DNA of 64,000 nucleotides from Acholoe squamosa (GCA_949317995.1 OX439044.1:19926641-19990640), one strand, 5' to 3'; counted from the stretch's first letter, positions 1 to 13,530 are shown. Translations and numbers: made by a program. The notes: a model not told the origin generated them from the sequence alone.

Positions 1-633
1 CCCCATTAAAGCCATGTAACTCCTGGGTTCCTATAGACCTAGTATTTTCCTTCACTTGTTCCACTTTTCTATGGATCGTAGTGATTATTTATTCTCGTCA
101 GGCTAAAATCCTCATATCTCACCAAGGCTTTTCCCACCACGTAGTCAAACATCTAGAATTCTACTTCACCAATTTGAATAGGGGATCTAATCATGTCCAG
201 AAAGAATTTTTCTTGGCGTAAAGTGGATCTGAGTATTATAATAAAATTCACATGAGAAAAATTGCTCAATCTGGGACCTGCGCTTAATTCCAATTAAATC
301 TCAAGACAACTCAAAATTAATGCCTTTCTTGCTGTTATTGTTAGGCCTGTCACTATGATTAAACATTTCTTATATACATGTAGGTATAAAGTGGTCAAGA
401 GTGCCAATATGGAATCTACATTTTATTTCGTGTGTCAGTATATAGTATCACAAAGACAGTGTACAAAAATGTACAATTATTACTCTTTTAATCAGTTGTA
501 GAAAAGAATGAGGCACAGTACTGCATACCGTTAATGTTTTAGAGTTTCTTATATCAAAGGCGTGTGTTGTATCTACATGACTATCATTAGTGCATAGTTT
601 AGGCATATGTATTTCATATCGCTTTCGCGAGTG

Positions 634-721
<88 letters not shown>

Positions 722-1540
722 TCACGCTTTATAATTATACATTCTCAATATTATAAGTTTGTATCGTTTTTGAAATATCGGCAATGTCATTATCAAACCT
801 TTATGTAATACATGTAAATCTATGCATATAATACCGGAGCTATTTCCCACATGTTATAAATATTCTATTGTTACCATTACACAGAAGAAAAAAAAACAAA
901 TGCATGAAAAAGCTCCGCGAAGTACTTAATAGATCAACCCTGACCAAGGCCCGCCATTCGCCGAGAGTATGTCATGACGGCTCTCTATTAAAATATGAAT
1001 TTACAGGTATCTTTCTGTTACCAACTGCCATATATGAGCGTGTTTTAGAGAATATTTACCACCTTTCAATGTACACCCATTATTGAAATAACAAATGTAT
1101 CATGTATCTGATATTTAGAAAACTGGAGTGGAAGATAACAGCTCGTATAGCTCATCAAGACGTAAGGACAATTTCAAATGTGTATTACAACGCTTATTGT
1201 AACAGTAAACATTAATAGTTGTGCGTTGATATGTCACACTAGAAAAAATATTATTACTTCTATAGGAATGTAATTAAAAATATTTAATCAAATACTCATA
1301 TAAGGTACACGTATAATTTCGGTTGGTGCATCAAAGTTTCATTCCTTTGTTCACTTTCCTTAAAGCAGTCGTGATATGTATAAATCCACTATACATGGGC
1401 ATGGAGATGTAAATGTCTCCTAACAGAAACAACCATTCATCATGATTTCTTAAATAGTGGTTCCTTACATTTTATATCAATTATATCATCAGTGATACAC
1501 TGACGTGAACTGTGCCATCTGCTTACCTACTTCCTCAGAG
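1..1540. other. Left flank without a gene
   Basis: No exon with plausible splice sites or family similarity was found. The short open frame near 868-1086 has no recognisable content. The stretch is A+T rich and holds one long TA microsatellite (634-718). The 3' end of the minus-strand transporter gene lies here; on the minus strand an ATTAAA-type signal reads from 1288 to 1283, about 250 bases past the stop codon, and could serve for polyadenylation. Confidence 0.5.
634..718. repeat. (TA)n microsatellite inside a short palindrome
   Basis: About 40 TA units. The tract is bounded by GTGAAAT on the left and ATTTCAC on the right, so the whole locus is a perfect-looking foldback around the microsatellite. 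Confidence 0.9.
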
Positions 1541-3908
1541 TCAGTGAGATGCACACTGTCTATGTCTCTTCTCAAAGGCAATTCTTGCTCTTATCTCCTT
1601 GAATTGCTTCACAACTGCATATGCCACGACTGCAGCCGTCAAAAATGCCAGGCCACCTGTGATGGTAAAGTATAAGGTGAAGCAATGCTGGCCGTAGCAG
1701 TAATTTCCACTACCATGAACCACTTCCCTGTCATATAGAGCACCATACATCATTTGAAATCCTAAGGTGGCTAAAGACCATGCCAATGTAATAAAACCCC
1801 ATCCAAAAGAAAAACAGTCTTTGCCAAAAGTCTCAACCAAGATGGCGGGGGATTGGGTCTGAACTGTACATGAGCCAAAAATGACAAAAATGAGGCCAGT
1901 TGTGATGACAGCCACATTTGAGAATAATGTAACACAAAGGATAGAGGCTCCAGCTTCTAACAAAAGCCACAACAGGAGGGTGGCTGACCGAGGTACTCTA
2001 GATGCCAAGGCATCTGAGATGACTCCCAGAACAGGTTTTACTATTGTTCCCAAGATGGGAACCAGGGAGACTAGAACACCTTCAGAATACTCATCCACTC
2101 CCATAGCAGCTGTGAACCCAGTAAGGTTATTAATGTAACAGGTCCTGTTTGCAATTAGGAACACAGATGGCCATAGGATGGCATGATAGTAGTAAGATTT
2201 AATGAGACCAAATGGCCCAGGTCCTGCTCTTGTCTCTGAGTCCAGAGAGGTAACGACCTTAATGCTGCAACTGCTTCTGGACAGAATATCCTCAATGTCA
2301 CCTGTGTCTCGTCTCGACCTCCTTCTGGAAATGAGACGCTGGCGTTCACCCACATTACCCTCCACTTCCTCTATAACTTCTTGTGGATAGTAACCATAGC
2401 AAATCATGCCCAAAAGGTTAACTACTGCATAACTCATGGCAATGACTGCAAAGAATCCACCCAGATTAGCATGTTGGAAGCCTGGTTCCTCTCCATGTCC
2501 ATTATCTGTTGTGGTATTAATATCATACTTCAAAGTAGTTATCTCAGATTCAGTTGTGTTGTCTGTGGAATCTTCAAATATTAAGTTGGAAGAGGCTTGG
2601 GCACGTATGGAGGTGTTGGAGGTAATGCCAGCAGTACTGGAGAAGCCTGCCTGGTACGTAGCCATGATGACACCCAGAACAGCGCTCTTCATGGAATGCA
2701 GGATTCCACTGACAATACCCAGGTACTTCAAGTCAAAGTTCCTCACGTTAACAGTGGTAGCAGTGATGTACATTATGCCACCAGCAACTCCTGAAATACA
2801 GGGACAAAAATGAGAATCAGTAGATTTTTGTTGAATATTATGCAAAAGAAAGCAGGAAGCGAAAATGTTAGCCTGAGCCTCTCACAGTACAGCAACATAT
2901 CTTTACAGAGAGAAGTGATGCAGTCAAATCAATGGAATTAGACTCATTACAAGGGTCCAATTGAAAGGACTCCATCGCATTTCTAATGCTTGATATCCTC
3001 ATATAAAAAAAGTTAGCAGGATTTTGCTAAACGAACGGACTCTTATCAAATGGATATCCTTATAACTGTACGAAGAAATAATCAATCATTCCAGAAACTC
3101 TATGAAATTAACCGTGTGCTGCCTTAGGGCAACATTAATTGCGGTTATGATGCGCCAATGGAGTGATGAGGAATGCACTATACTGAATAGGATCGTTATG
3201 TTGATCCTCTGGGAATGGATGCAGTCCCATGATGGTCAGCATGATACACGAATGCAGTGCTGGTGAGCCACTCACATGCGCTGCAGTCATGCATGAAGAC
3301 GACCAATGTGCATGCTATGCGGCCTTCAACGGGTTGAACTAAGACTATTTCAGCAAACACACATAATTATATGATATCTTAATACTCACCACTGAAAAAG
3401 TAATAGAGGGAGATGAGACTGAAGTTTTTGCTGTAATATGGGACATTAAAGGTAGCTAAACACAAGAGTCCATAGCTCCCAGCACCAATAACCAGACCAA
3501 CAAAGGACAGCACCCGGGCACCACATTTACGGATGAGTAGCCCTGCTGGCAGCGACGACAACAGTCCCACGTTACCCAGGGAGATGATGAGCTCAACTGG
3601 AGGGGAGAGAAATGGGAAAATCATAATTTGATGAAAGGGATTTTTTTTTACTATACATTTCATTCTATTGCAGGAAGAATCAAATTAGTATGCATGTTGA
3701 GAGAAAGGTATGTTTAATTGAATTTATTTACTAATATATTATGTACATTTGTATACTCACTCTCGGACTGGTTATACTGAAAGATGTCTTTCAATGCGTC
3801 GGAATAGGTAGTGAATGCGTCCATTGAATAGGCCATCCCTGTTGCCAAACATCCTACAATTAGTCCTAACGCTCGCATAGAGGTGACACACCAATCCTTC
3901 CGAGCCAT
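1541..3908 (-). CDS. MFS transporter, nodulin-like / NFD4-like
   Basis: Three coding exons on the minus strand: 3908-3761, 3596-3390 and 2790-1541, all with GT/AG borders and phase-1 introns, giving 1605 nt and 534 aa. The ATG lies directly after a CAG acceptor, and the protein starts MARKDW like family members, so an upstream non-coding exon is expected. The N-terminal third (MARKDW..., YSMDAFTTYSDALKDIF, GNVGLLSSLPAGLLIRKCGA) and the late YGALYDRE...CYGQHCF segment resemble nodulin-like/NFD4 major facilitator proteins. Residues from about 155 to 225 form a polar loop with several Asn-X-Ser/Thr sites; a second charged loop with RRRSRR follows. About 12 membrane segments are expected in total. 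The substrate is unknown; family members are poorly characterised carriers. It is divergent from the SLC16-like genes to the right. Family call fairly sure, symbol not assigned. Confidence 0.8.
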
Positions 3909-4584
3909 CTGTAATGAAAGCAAATGAACACTATTAAACGAAAACATAGAATATTGTGCCAGCATAACAAAGGGGCATATGGTCATTGCCTAAATCGACA
4001 GGGGGACATGGGTATTTTTATAATCGGCATAGGATATGGGGACCACCTATCAGGGGCATAAGAAGAGGGAGAGCCTTTGTTGGTAAAATATGGGGGGGGG
4101 GGTGCCCATCCAGGGGTAAATTCAAAGTAGGGTCCACTTCATTATTGTAACAGGCCTTCCGTGAAATTTCTGCAGACGGTGAATTGCAAAGAAAAAGAGA
4201 AGGAAAAAAAAAGAAGAGGGAAAGAAGGAAAAGGGGTAAGTTATGCAACTAACGACGTGATCAAATTAAAGAGGTTATTTAAGTTGACAGCAGCAAAACC
4301 TGACCATCAGTCATCAGCACATAATTTATATGCCAAATGCCTCTAACATCTAATATTAGCCATAATCAATAATCATCAGATATCCACGGGTCCATATTCA
4401 CTGGGCAAACAATACCCTGTGCATCCTTTCATTCTTTCTCAGGTTTAATTCTTTTTGATTAAATTAATAACATAAAACATAAATATCCAGAATCACAGGC
4501 GTTTTAGACCCATTTTTCGCGTAGTGGGAGTTGGCCTATACAACACTTCAAATAATCTCCCTGTTGTGGTATCATTCTCTCTTC

Positions 4585-5112
4585 AGGACAAATTCCACTA
4601 CGTATAAAATGGGTCTAAAACGCCTGTGATTCTGGATATCGGCAGCCTTGGAGTCTTGTCAAAAACGAAATTCACAAGGGTTCCCATACCACTCCTGCCT
4701 TTCTCAAACCCCACTATTAGCCAATGTTGGAAGAGAATGATTGTGAAATTCATCACTGTACTGACAAGTTGGAATTTTGATTCACAAGTACAACATTCTT
4801 ATGACTATAGTGTGTGGAACTTGGGTCCTGATTTATGTAAAAAGTACACACCTCTTGTGATTTACTAGAGATTCTTGTTTTTCTCTAAATCACAGGGAAT
4901 TTCAATATATTACAGAGATTTCTGGCCCCTTGTGAGGAAAATATCAAAAATTTTTTATGTATTTTACTCCTGAAATAACAACACATTGGCAAGGTTCCTT
5001 AGCTGTTATGGGCCCTCCTTAGACGATATTGCCACCCCAATATCGGCTAAGTAACCACATGTCCTATATCACAAGGATTCTCTGGCTATTTTCGCATTGT
5101 GGGATTTGGCCT
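4585..5112. mobile_element. Family B inverted-repeat element, 528 bp, TSD TTC
   Basis: The left end reads AGGACAAATTCCACTACG (a decayed AGGCCAAATCCCACTACG) and the right end GTGGGATTTGGCCT. The flanking trinucleotide TTC is present on both sides (4582-4584 and 5113-5115), as expected for a 3-bp target duplication. Internal sequence matches pieces of the larger element at 31254-32564. It lies in the 5' flank or first intron of the minus-strand transporter gene. A partial inverted copy of the same family lies just to the left (about 4490-4552). No coding capacity. Confidence 0.7.
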
Positions 5113-5460
5113 TTCAGTTATCTCTCCTATTATCAGGAGGATCCACAAAATGATTATCATTTTCAGCTCGCTCTGTGACATGATGGATATCTGTAGGCCA
5201 CACTTATGAGAGTATGATAATTCTCGATAATGTTCCAGACCTTGGTGAGGTATTATCACAAGGAGATCATGCAACCTGTAGGGGATCTCAGAGATCCGGG
5301 AGATCTAGGCGTCTAAACATTAAATTCTCTCGCTCATAGAGGAGACATACTGGCATGACATATGTTTGACATCTAACTGAAACTATTCAAACACTCTTCA
5401 TCTTATAGTCGGTCAATAGGCCTCTGTGTGAAGTCACTGCACATACCTAGCTATATGGCC

Positions 5461-5634
5461 TTAGCGTGTTTCTTAGTGGGCCGACCCCTGCTGAAGCTGA
5501 TACCTTGCGAGATAAGGACTGATAACAGCGAGCTGATGGGTACCAGGTATTACGTAATGCACCCTGAAAAGTCGGCAGTGAATGGAAGGAATTTTCTCAT
5601 TGGTCAATAATGTATCCCACTAAGTCGGAATACT
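5461..5634. repeat. Interspersed repeat R2, copy a
   Basis: About 174 bp that recurs at 37643-37815 with roughly 90% identity by eye (TTAGCG...TTAGTGGGCCGACCCCTG...TAATGTATCCC...GTCGGAATAC). No terminal repeats or reading frame were seen. It is an interspersed repeat of unknown class. Confidence 0.75.
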
Positions 5635-6217
5635 CCAGTGCTAACTAAACAGCACGTTAGTGTAGGGGCCGAGCATTGGCTATGCACATACCTTGAGCAG
5701 AGAAGTATATTCCCTATGAGTGAATGCCACTTTGGGTTGCTTTACCCTTTGCAGCGATCACCAAGAGTCTTGACATGGGGGTCAATGACGAAATGCCAGG
5801 AGTGGGTAAATTTTAACCATGCAAGTAGACGGGGAAGTGGTTGATAGATTATTGTCAATTATTGAGTTTATATAGTGCAATAGAATATAAGAAAACAGAA
5901 CCAGGGTCACGACATTAGCCATTTGGATGCAAGAGAGGGCCTGTAGCCTGAGAATCCAGCTGTAATACTTTGTTTGTATATTTACCAACGTGTGTTGAAA
6001 TTTCTTGACAATTAGATTCAAGATTCAAGAGTGGTTTTATCGACTAATATGAGATACACATATGTTATTGCTATATTTCAGATGATTAACTAGGTTTGTT
6101 ATACGGACTTTTCCACAGAGGTTCGTATACATATATATGTAGTTATTAATAACATGGATGGAGATGGACCTTTATGTATACAAAACAAGTAATATAGGCC
6201 TACAGTCCTACACTTAC

Positions 6218-6300
6218 CTCTAGAAGGTCTCCAGTATCACCTCCCAGTGGATGCTCCCTAACCTTTGTCCTATCATAGATACCAAAGGATAACAGTAACT
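6218..6300 (-). other. Candidate 5'UTR exon of the nodulin-like MFS gene
   Basis: On the minus strand the sequence TAGAG followed by GTAAGTG forms a strong splice donor at 6218/6217. The MFS coding exon starts immediately after an acceptor at 3908, so an upstream non-coding exon must exist if that start is right, and this is the best donor I noticed in the interval. The right limit is arbitrary. Transcript data would be needed to confirm it. Confidence 0.25.
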
Positions 6301-7525
6301 ACACTCCCTAGGACCCAAACCCAGTCTGCACTACTGACGTCGAGGAGCAAACTGACAGCTCGGAGTTCTAATCATAGCACAACCATAGCCCACACTGACA
6401 CGCATACATACATAAGGACATGAGATAAAGTCCCGGGATATTAAAAGTGGCGTGTGCATGAATGAGTGAGGGCGGGCGAGGTTTGGAGGGTCGTGTGAAA
6501 TCAGCTGTATGGTGTATGCTGTCGTGTGTTCAGATACTGGAGTCATTGCAGTGGGGTTTGTAGTATTGTAGTACAGATGTACCAGGGTATTGTGTGTCCC
6601 AAGCCCCCAACCGCTCACCATTAATTGGCCAATTTACCGGGGTCTTTACTAATATATCATTAAATAACACAGCACTGCTAACACATAGACCTGCGTTAAT
6701 AACGAGTGGCGACCCCATACTCTATAGGTCAATTCTGTAATCAATTGTTTCACTTTAAATAGCACCAAAGATTATATTGGGCCATCGATTGATTGATTGA
6801 TTGTTTGTTTGATATTTCACCTCAGTTACATCACTGAGTTTTTTTTTGTTCTCTAATTACCCCCCTCCCGTCCAAGACATAGGGGAGCAGAATATGCCCC
6901 CCCCCCTCCAAAATTTGGAAACCAGTATACATGTACTTATATAGTGAGCTTGGCCATCTATTTACAAATTAACCCCAGATAAAGGGATATAATGACGCAT
7001 TTTATTTTCAAAATTTCCTTGAGGTATATCCCCTAAAAGTAAAACTTTATGAAACCCAAAGTTTTGGACGTGTAGTGCACAGAATTGTCAACACGACAGG
7101 CCCTACTCCAGACAAATTAGTTGCCCCCCGACCAAGTCATAATTATTGCTTTCGACACTCGTAAAGTCTATAATAAGGAGGATGAGTTAATGTGGCTCGA
7201 TTTGGATTTTGTTGATAGAGGATTATACGACATATATATGGATCTGACATGGGATGTTTTCAGAGCAATGAGTTTACATTGTATATACTTTAGTCTCTAT
7301 TTGTTCACACGTCACAAACACGTATATTGGCACTGTTTATAGCAGGGGGGTATCACTCTATGATCTTACCTGCCAACTGCCAAGGGATCTGCAATCGCCA
7401 TCTCCGTTCTTTGAGTAATTAACACCTAATTCTGTGAGACAATGCAGATGTTTGGGTGCAAATCATAAAACAAAAGTTTACATTTGAATAAACATTGCAG
7501 AGTTGAATAAGCTACTTACACCACC
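6301..7525. other. Intergenic, no gene seen
   Basis: No exon, RNA gene or clear element. Short C-runs and a small GATT repeat near 6788 are the only structure noticed. Confidence 0.4.
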
Positions 7526-7528
7526 TTA

Positions 7529-8036
7529 AGGCTAAATCCCACAGCATGAAAACGAACAGGAAATCCTTGTGATTTAAGAAGATAGGGTTCCTTAGCCAAT
7601 ATTGGGGTGGTATTATCGTCTAAAGGCCAAATCCCACTATGTGAAAAATGGGTCTGAAATGTCTGTGATTCTGGATATCGGCAACATTGGACTCTTGCCA
7701 ATTTCCTAAATCACAAGGGTACTCACTGCACTTCTTACCACTCCAAATCCTACTATAGCTGATAGTAGCAGGGGAATCTCTGTGATTTTTATTACTGCAC
7801 AGATGAGTTGCTAGAATGATTCACAGAGATAGAGTATTTGATATTAAAATTACAGTTGTCTCTGACTATTTTCTGTGGTTTGCAATGGTCTCCTGCATAG
7901 CATAAACAAATGTAGCTTGCGTAAATCACAAGCAGAACCCCATTATGACTGTGGTATGTGGAACTTGGCTCCTGATTTATCAAAGAAACACCTCTTCTGA
8001 TTTCCTAGAAACTGTTGTTTTCTTCTAAATCACAGG
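7529..8036. mobile_element. Family B element fragments, inverted relative to 32 kb
   Basis: The segment starts after TTA with AGGCTAAATCCCACAGC and a second start (AGGCCAAATCCCACTATG) occurs at about 7613, so two family B termini are stacked. The following 400 bp are the reverse complement of about 31960-32355 inside the large family B element. The right terminus is missing, so this copy is truncated. Confidence 0.6.
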
Positions 8037-8440
8037 GATTTTGAACTATAGGAAATAAATTTTCTTGCCTGTGCCCCCCCCCTAGACCACCCTTCTGGAC
8101 CCGCCCCTGCTGAGGGTCATTTGGCAGGTGGTGCCCTTTTGCAACTTGAGTACCCCCCCCCCCTGGGTGTAGAGTTTTTACTATGGTTCTGATGCCATCC
8201 TGGTGTGCAGACCAGGCGCGGGTCTAGTGCAAAATGTGCACACCACACCATACACCACATCCGTATTATCAACCACCGTTCTGCGTTTATAGGGCTGCAT
8301 AAATGTGATCTATATAATGATATAAAATGTAATCTATGTGTATCATTGTGCTTCCTCAGCATTGATTATGGCCAATATATGACCCTGAAATTGTCTATAG
8401 AAGAAACAAAGGGGGCGGTGGGCAAAAAGACGCTTTTAAT

Positions 8441-9093
8441 CATGGGCGTGGACTGGTTACCAGATTTAGTCTGTGTAGGTATTATCCATATGCTATAGTA
8501 AGGGTGAGAAAGTAAAGGGAACAGTGCTGCCCTCTGGTGCCTTTATTTGCTATGCACAGACCTTGATTTAGGTCGAATCCCACTTGGCGAAAAATGGCTG
8601 AAATATCTCTGCGATTTTGAATCTGTTGCGATTTTGGTACCAACTGCGAATTCGCAATGATATAATTACAGTAGGGTGTATAGAACACAAGGACACTGTT
8701 GCGATTTTTGGTGAACTCTTTGGGGTATTTTGCCTTTATTCATGTTTTAAATCTTTGTATATTGTATATTCTCTGGCCTAAGATCGCAAAAGAGTGCTTG
8801 TGTTCTATACACACTTATGTAGTTATAGCCCTGCGAATTTAGGGAAGGTCCCTGAATCGCAACATATTCAAAATCGCAGAGATATTTCTACCATTTTTCG
8901 CCATGTGGGATTCGACCTTTACGGAGGTGAGTGGTGACTTTGCCAAAGTAACCCCTCACCTCCGCAATCAAGGTCTGTGCATAGCAAATAAAGGCACCAG
9001 AGAGCAGCACTGTTCCCTTTACTTTCTCACCCTTACTATAGCATATGGATAATACCTACACAGACTAAATCTGGTAACCAGTCCACGCCCGTG
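8441..9093. mobile_element. hAT-like non-autonomous element with nested insertion
   Basis: The 653-bp element has inverted arms of about 125 bp: the left begins CATGGGCGTGGACTGG and the right, read in reverse, CACGGGCGTGGACTGG. The 8-bp sequence CTTTTAAT flanks it on both sides (8433-8440 and 9094-9101), the target-duplication length of hAT transposons, and the CA-GGG-type end also fits hAT. A secondary hairpin of about 44 bp (8922-8965) lies in the right half. A family A element (8570-8918) sits in the centre. No transposase frame is present, so the element is non-autonomous. Confidence 0.8.
8570..8918. mobile_element. Family A inverted-repeat element nested in the hAT element
   Basis: The ends are AGGTCGAATCCCACTTGG and, at the right, CCATGTGGGATTCGACCT, with a second inverted block (ATCTCTGCGATTTTG / CAAAATCGCAGAGAT) and long internal arms that include a shared TGTTCTATACAC block. 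The length is 349 bp. Flanks are TTT and TTA, one mismatch from a 3-bp target duplication. It belongs to the longer subfamily with the copies at 27754 and 29970. No reading frame. Confidence 0.8.
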
Positions 9094-9619
9094 CTTTTAA
9101 TACTTTTTAAGGGTTCCATTAGACCAATTGGGACATATATCATACCATTTGGTTTACTAGTACACTTCGAGGCATCCACGGATGATAAATTATCATTCAA
9201 AATGTACATGTGTACTATAACAGCGTATATGTAGGCTGGAACTTGCATCTAGATCTAACTCACCTTCCTGTTTCCACCCAAACTATGTCAGTGAGACAAC
9301 GCCTATGCATACTGGTATATGTGCCTGCGCTATAAAAAAAAACACTCATCCAAATGATATCTTTCTTGTGTAGATCTGATAAATTTTTATGTTTACCAAA
9401 AATTGCGTAAATTGCATGAGTTGTGTTAGCTGGGCATGCATTTCTTTCACCTTCATGTGGGAAATGTACAATCTGCTCCATAATCTCAATAAGTCACATA
9501 GATAACAATTCCTTGCCCTTAGTCATAAATCCCCAAAGTGAGAGTTAATATCCCCAGTCAAGCACAAGAAGCAGAAGACGATATTCACTGACATGGATAC
9601 TCGGAATCTAATTAACTAA

Positions 9620-9862
9620 AGGTTGAATCTCACATGGCGATTTAGGGGCTCAAATATCTCAGCGATTTTGTCCCTTGCGATTTTAGGGTCTTCCTGGGCT
9701 CCTAGATCGCAAGGATTGTTCAACTTATACTGAATCCAACAGTGAATCAAGACCAATTAAGCAGTTATCCTTGCGATATAGGGGCTCAGGAAATCCCCAA
9801 GAGTGCAAGGGACAAAATCGCAGAGATATTTGAGCCCTGAATCGCCATGTGGGATTCGACCT
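9620..9862. mobile_element. Family A element, short subfamily
   Basis: The ends are AGGTTGAATCTCACATGG and CCATGTGGGATTCGACCT, and the length is 243 bp. The interior (TTGTTCAACTTATAC, CCTTGCGATATAGGGGCTC) matches the copies at 27328 and 29612. Flanks TAA and TAT differ by one base. No coding potential. Confidence 0.75.
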
Positions 9863-9999
9863 TATGAGAGACCATTAATTTTACTAGTGCATTGAACGTC
9901 AACCTCATATATACCTCAACTGGAGGGTACTTCACAATACACTATGTAGCTCATAGTTTGAAACTACTGGTAGTTAATGGTCCCGGGGCCACTCCCTAT

Positions 10000-10185
10000 A
10001 GGTTGAATCCCACATGGCGATTTTGGGCTCAAACATCTCTGCGATTTTGTCCTTTGCATTATATCGGCCTTTCTGACCCTATAGATCGCAAGGATTGTTC
10101 AACTTATACCGAATCCCACAGTGAGTTAAGGCCTAAAAGGCAGCTATCCTTGCGATTTAGGGGCTCAGGAATGCCCCCAGAATGC
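10000..10185. mobile_element. Family A element, truncated at right
   Basis: It starts after TAT with AGGTTGAATCCCACATGG and follows the short-subfamily interior, then stops at GGGGCTCAGGAATGCCCCC without the right terminal repeat. Confidence 0.65.
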
Positions 10186-10199
10186 ACCTACTACTTTCT

Positions 10200-12718
10200 A
10201 TAGTTTCCATGTCCGACTATGCCCCTTGATTTCGTACCCTAATCAAGGGTGAAAAAAAACCCATTAATTTTCGGACCCTTTCCACGGGGTAAACCCAAAA
10301 GCTACCCCCCCCCAAAAAAAAAAATACCCCCTTTCCTCCAAAGTTGGCAAAAAGCACTCCAATACAGGGGCCCTGGAGGGCCCGTGCCTTGGGCGCAAAA
10401 AGTACTCCTCTCCCTCAGAATCGTGTTCGCACATGATAGCCAAATGTGGGGGGGGGGGGGTTGCCCCCGGGGTAGTGGCCTACCACAGCCACTTGGCATT
10501 AAAACGTTTTTTTTTACGTTAAAATTGTTTTTATTTCCTTATTGGTTTTGGTTAAAAAAAAAACACGTTAAAAACTTTTGCCAAGTGGGCGGTTATGTAG
10601 GACCGGCTTCATGTCATCAGCGCTATAACATATAGCACTATAACCATTGCTGTCGTAGCAGTGCAATCTACAACATTTACTACGATTTGAGGGGTTCCAG
10701 TCGCAGGATCTTCTGAAGTACCCTACAGATGTATTTAACATGACAAATCATGAATTAAATCTCTTTGTACATTCAAATGCACCTTTCACAGATGTAACTC
10801 CAGACCATGCTCGTTTATTGGCTTCGTTATTCAAGTCTTACCAAAGTATGATATTGAGAAAAATACATCTGCAGAGGCATTGGGACTAGGAAGATTCTGG
10901 ATAGATATTTCTAATCAAACTCAGGAGGCCATTTCTTAATGAACTAAAATTGCATCCAGCCCTAATTTAAGACTGCCTCTACTATCTCTATGTGACTTTT
11001 GAGACGATTAGATTTTGACTAACCGTTCTCATGGCGTTGTGTTAATCAATGTGTTCCCTTCTAATCCCATCCTTGTGCCACCTATCGTGTATAGACGTTT
11101 TTCTCGTTTATCACTTGGATGACAAGACTTGAATTATATCTCTATCTCATTTTAGCATTTGATGTAGAGCCATAATGCATTTGCATACAAGTTAAGCCCC
11201 ACGTAAGATTATAAATGATCTTATATGTCTTACATAAGGATTTTTTTCACATAAGGAGACTATTTATCTTTTGACTATGTGGGTTGCCTCCCATGAAATC
11301 CGATATCCAAACACGTGACAATGAATGAAGAATGGTGTAAAAGGTCGTATTATATAATACGATGACATAAGTAGGACCAATATTTCTGGATTATTGCTAC
11401 ACCATCAATGAAGTTCAGTCAAGCTTATTTCCCTCATTTTTCTCTCTCAGACATGAATCATTCTTATTTAGTTTCACCTCTTTACCCGAACCAGATTTAA
11501 ATAAATAGCATCACAGTTTAACAATAGACTAGCGACGGTCTGTTTATTTAGAGGTGCGCATTGCCTCTATGTACTTTTTTTCTATGGGCAATTAAAGGAC
11601 AACAACTACATAAACCAAGTGTGTAAGTTGGCTTTGTGTGACCCTTTTCAGTATGATATTTTTATACATGTAATACATCTGGGTCTAGCGATGTGGAGAA
11701 CCAGTGGAAGGCCAGGGTAAGCGTTCAGTGTATTATCCACAAGGTGGCGACACAAGTCCTGTGCCTCGCGATTATTGGTGAAGCAAGGCAGGCTCGCTCC
11801 TTCCCGGGGGGGGGGGCACTCCCTATCTTTTCTACAGTTTCTATGTGTGAACACAGATTCCTGTTTGGTACCCTAATCACGGGATGCAATTAAAAACACC
11901 TCCTTTTCAAGGGAATTTAGGCAAAAAAAAAAAAAAAAGGGAAAATGAGGAACTGAAAAAGATACCCATATCACGGATGGTCCTTTAAAATAATAACATA
12001 TCAAAGTAATTTTCATCCAAATGTATCATGTAGTTGAGGAACTGTCTAGGTTTTAGTGTTCTTCTCAGGAGAAAATATTTCATACGGGCAAACAATGTAC
12101 CCCTCCCCCCCCCTAAAAGGGCACCCTAAATTCCTAATCAAGGGCCCTCGAGGGCCTGTGCCTAGGGCCCAAAAAGGACCGCTTGCCCTGTGGTTTAGTA
12201 CATATATCCATTTGGTCCAGGAGTGCACCCCCGTACCCCCCCCCCCCAAAGGATGAAACTGGAGCAGGGTCGGAAGCAGGGGGTTGCCAGGTGCTGCGAA
12301 GAGCATCACTGGTCTGAACGTGCATTAGTGTTGGACTCAGCCATGCAAGGGCCAGAACTGGATCTAGAAATCGGGTAGGAGAATGAAGCTATATATATAG
12401 TATAAGGTCTGTCACTCTTGGAGCCATCATATTGGTAGCTGCTTAACAGTAGGCTCAAAGCAGACATTGAACATTGTAGACACAGTGTAAACCCTATGGG
12501 CTCAAAGCAGACATGGGACTACAATGACTGACACTTTTCTACCCTTTCCTCCACAACTTCTGCATGGAGACTGAATCAAGTTGGCGCGCGTGCAGCCCGG
12601 GGCGTGCAGCCATGTGAGTGGAGCCCTTGATTTAGAGGGGCCCTGGATGTGGGGGTCCCCACGCCTGTATTAAAATGCCCACTTTGATGGTTAAGCAAAC
12701 GAAAAAATCCTTATCATC

Positions 12719-12720
<2 letters not shown>
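10200..12720. other. Intergenic, repeats with G/C homopolymer runs
   Basis: No gene was recognised. Two similar blocks, around 10360-10470 and 12130-12260, share GGGCCC-GAGGGCC-TGTGCC-GGGC followed by long G or C runs, so they are copies of one interspersed repeat. The rest is unremarkable A+T-rich sequence. Confidence 0.45.

Positions 12721-12766
<46 letters not shown>
12721..12766. repeat. (TA)n microsatellite
   Basis: About 23 uninterrupted TA units next to the left end of the foldback element. Confidence 0.9.
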
Positions 12767-12770
<4 letters not shown>

Positions 12771-12796
12771 CAGAGTTTGTATGCGGCGTAGTACGG

Positions 12797-13530
12797 AGCC
12801 CCTAATAGGACATACCAAAAATTCTTTTTTTTCACCACAAAAAAAAAAGAATTTTTTTTTGCAGATACTGAACAATTCTTACGGATACTGAACAATTTGC
12901 GGATACTGAACAATTTTTGTAGATACTGAACCCTGGATAGGACATGCAAAAAATATTTTTACCCATAAAAATTATACCTGTGGATACAGGAACAATTCTT
13001 GCGGGTACAGGAAGATTCCTGTAGATACAGAAGGGTTCCTGAGGATACAGGAACAATTGTTTTGGGTATAGACAATATTCTGGTGGGTGCAAAAAAGATT
13101 CTGGCTGGTGTAAGAAAGATTTTATGGGAGAAAATGAAGACTTTTTGGGAGGTGAATGCATAATTCTAGCACCCTCAAGGATAATTCTAACACCTACAAG
13201 AATTCTTTGTGTACCCGCAAGAATTCTTTGTGCACTTGTGAAAATGTTTGTGTACCCGCAAGAATGTTCCTGTATCTGCAAAAATGTCCCTGTACCTGCA
13301 AGAATACCCCTGTACCCGCAAATATGTGCCTGTACCCACAGGAATCCTCCTGTACCCGCAGAAATTCTCCTGTATCCAAAGGAATGGTCATGTACCCGCA
13401 GGAAATCGCCTGTACCTGCAGGAAATCTCCTGTACCCGCAGGAATTCTCGTGTATCTGCAGGAATTCTCCTGTTCCCGCAGGAATATTTTTTGCATGGAA
13501 ATTTTTTTTTGGTATGTCCTATTAGGGGCT
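12797..13530. repeat. Foldback element built from a 20-bp minisatellite
   Basis: The outer ends are inverted: AGCCCCTAATAGGACATACC at the left and GGTATGTCCTATTAGGGGCT at the right. Inside, the right arm (about 13200-13490) is a tandem array with a unit close to TGTACCCGCAGGAATTCTCC, and the left arm carries the same unit in reverse orientation (GGGTACAGGAAGATTCCTG type). The arms meet near 13125-13165. Several long open frames run through the array because unit length and codon phase produce repetitive peptides; I regard these as artefacts. Confidence 0.75.
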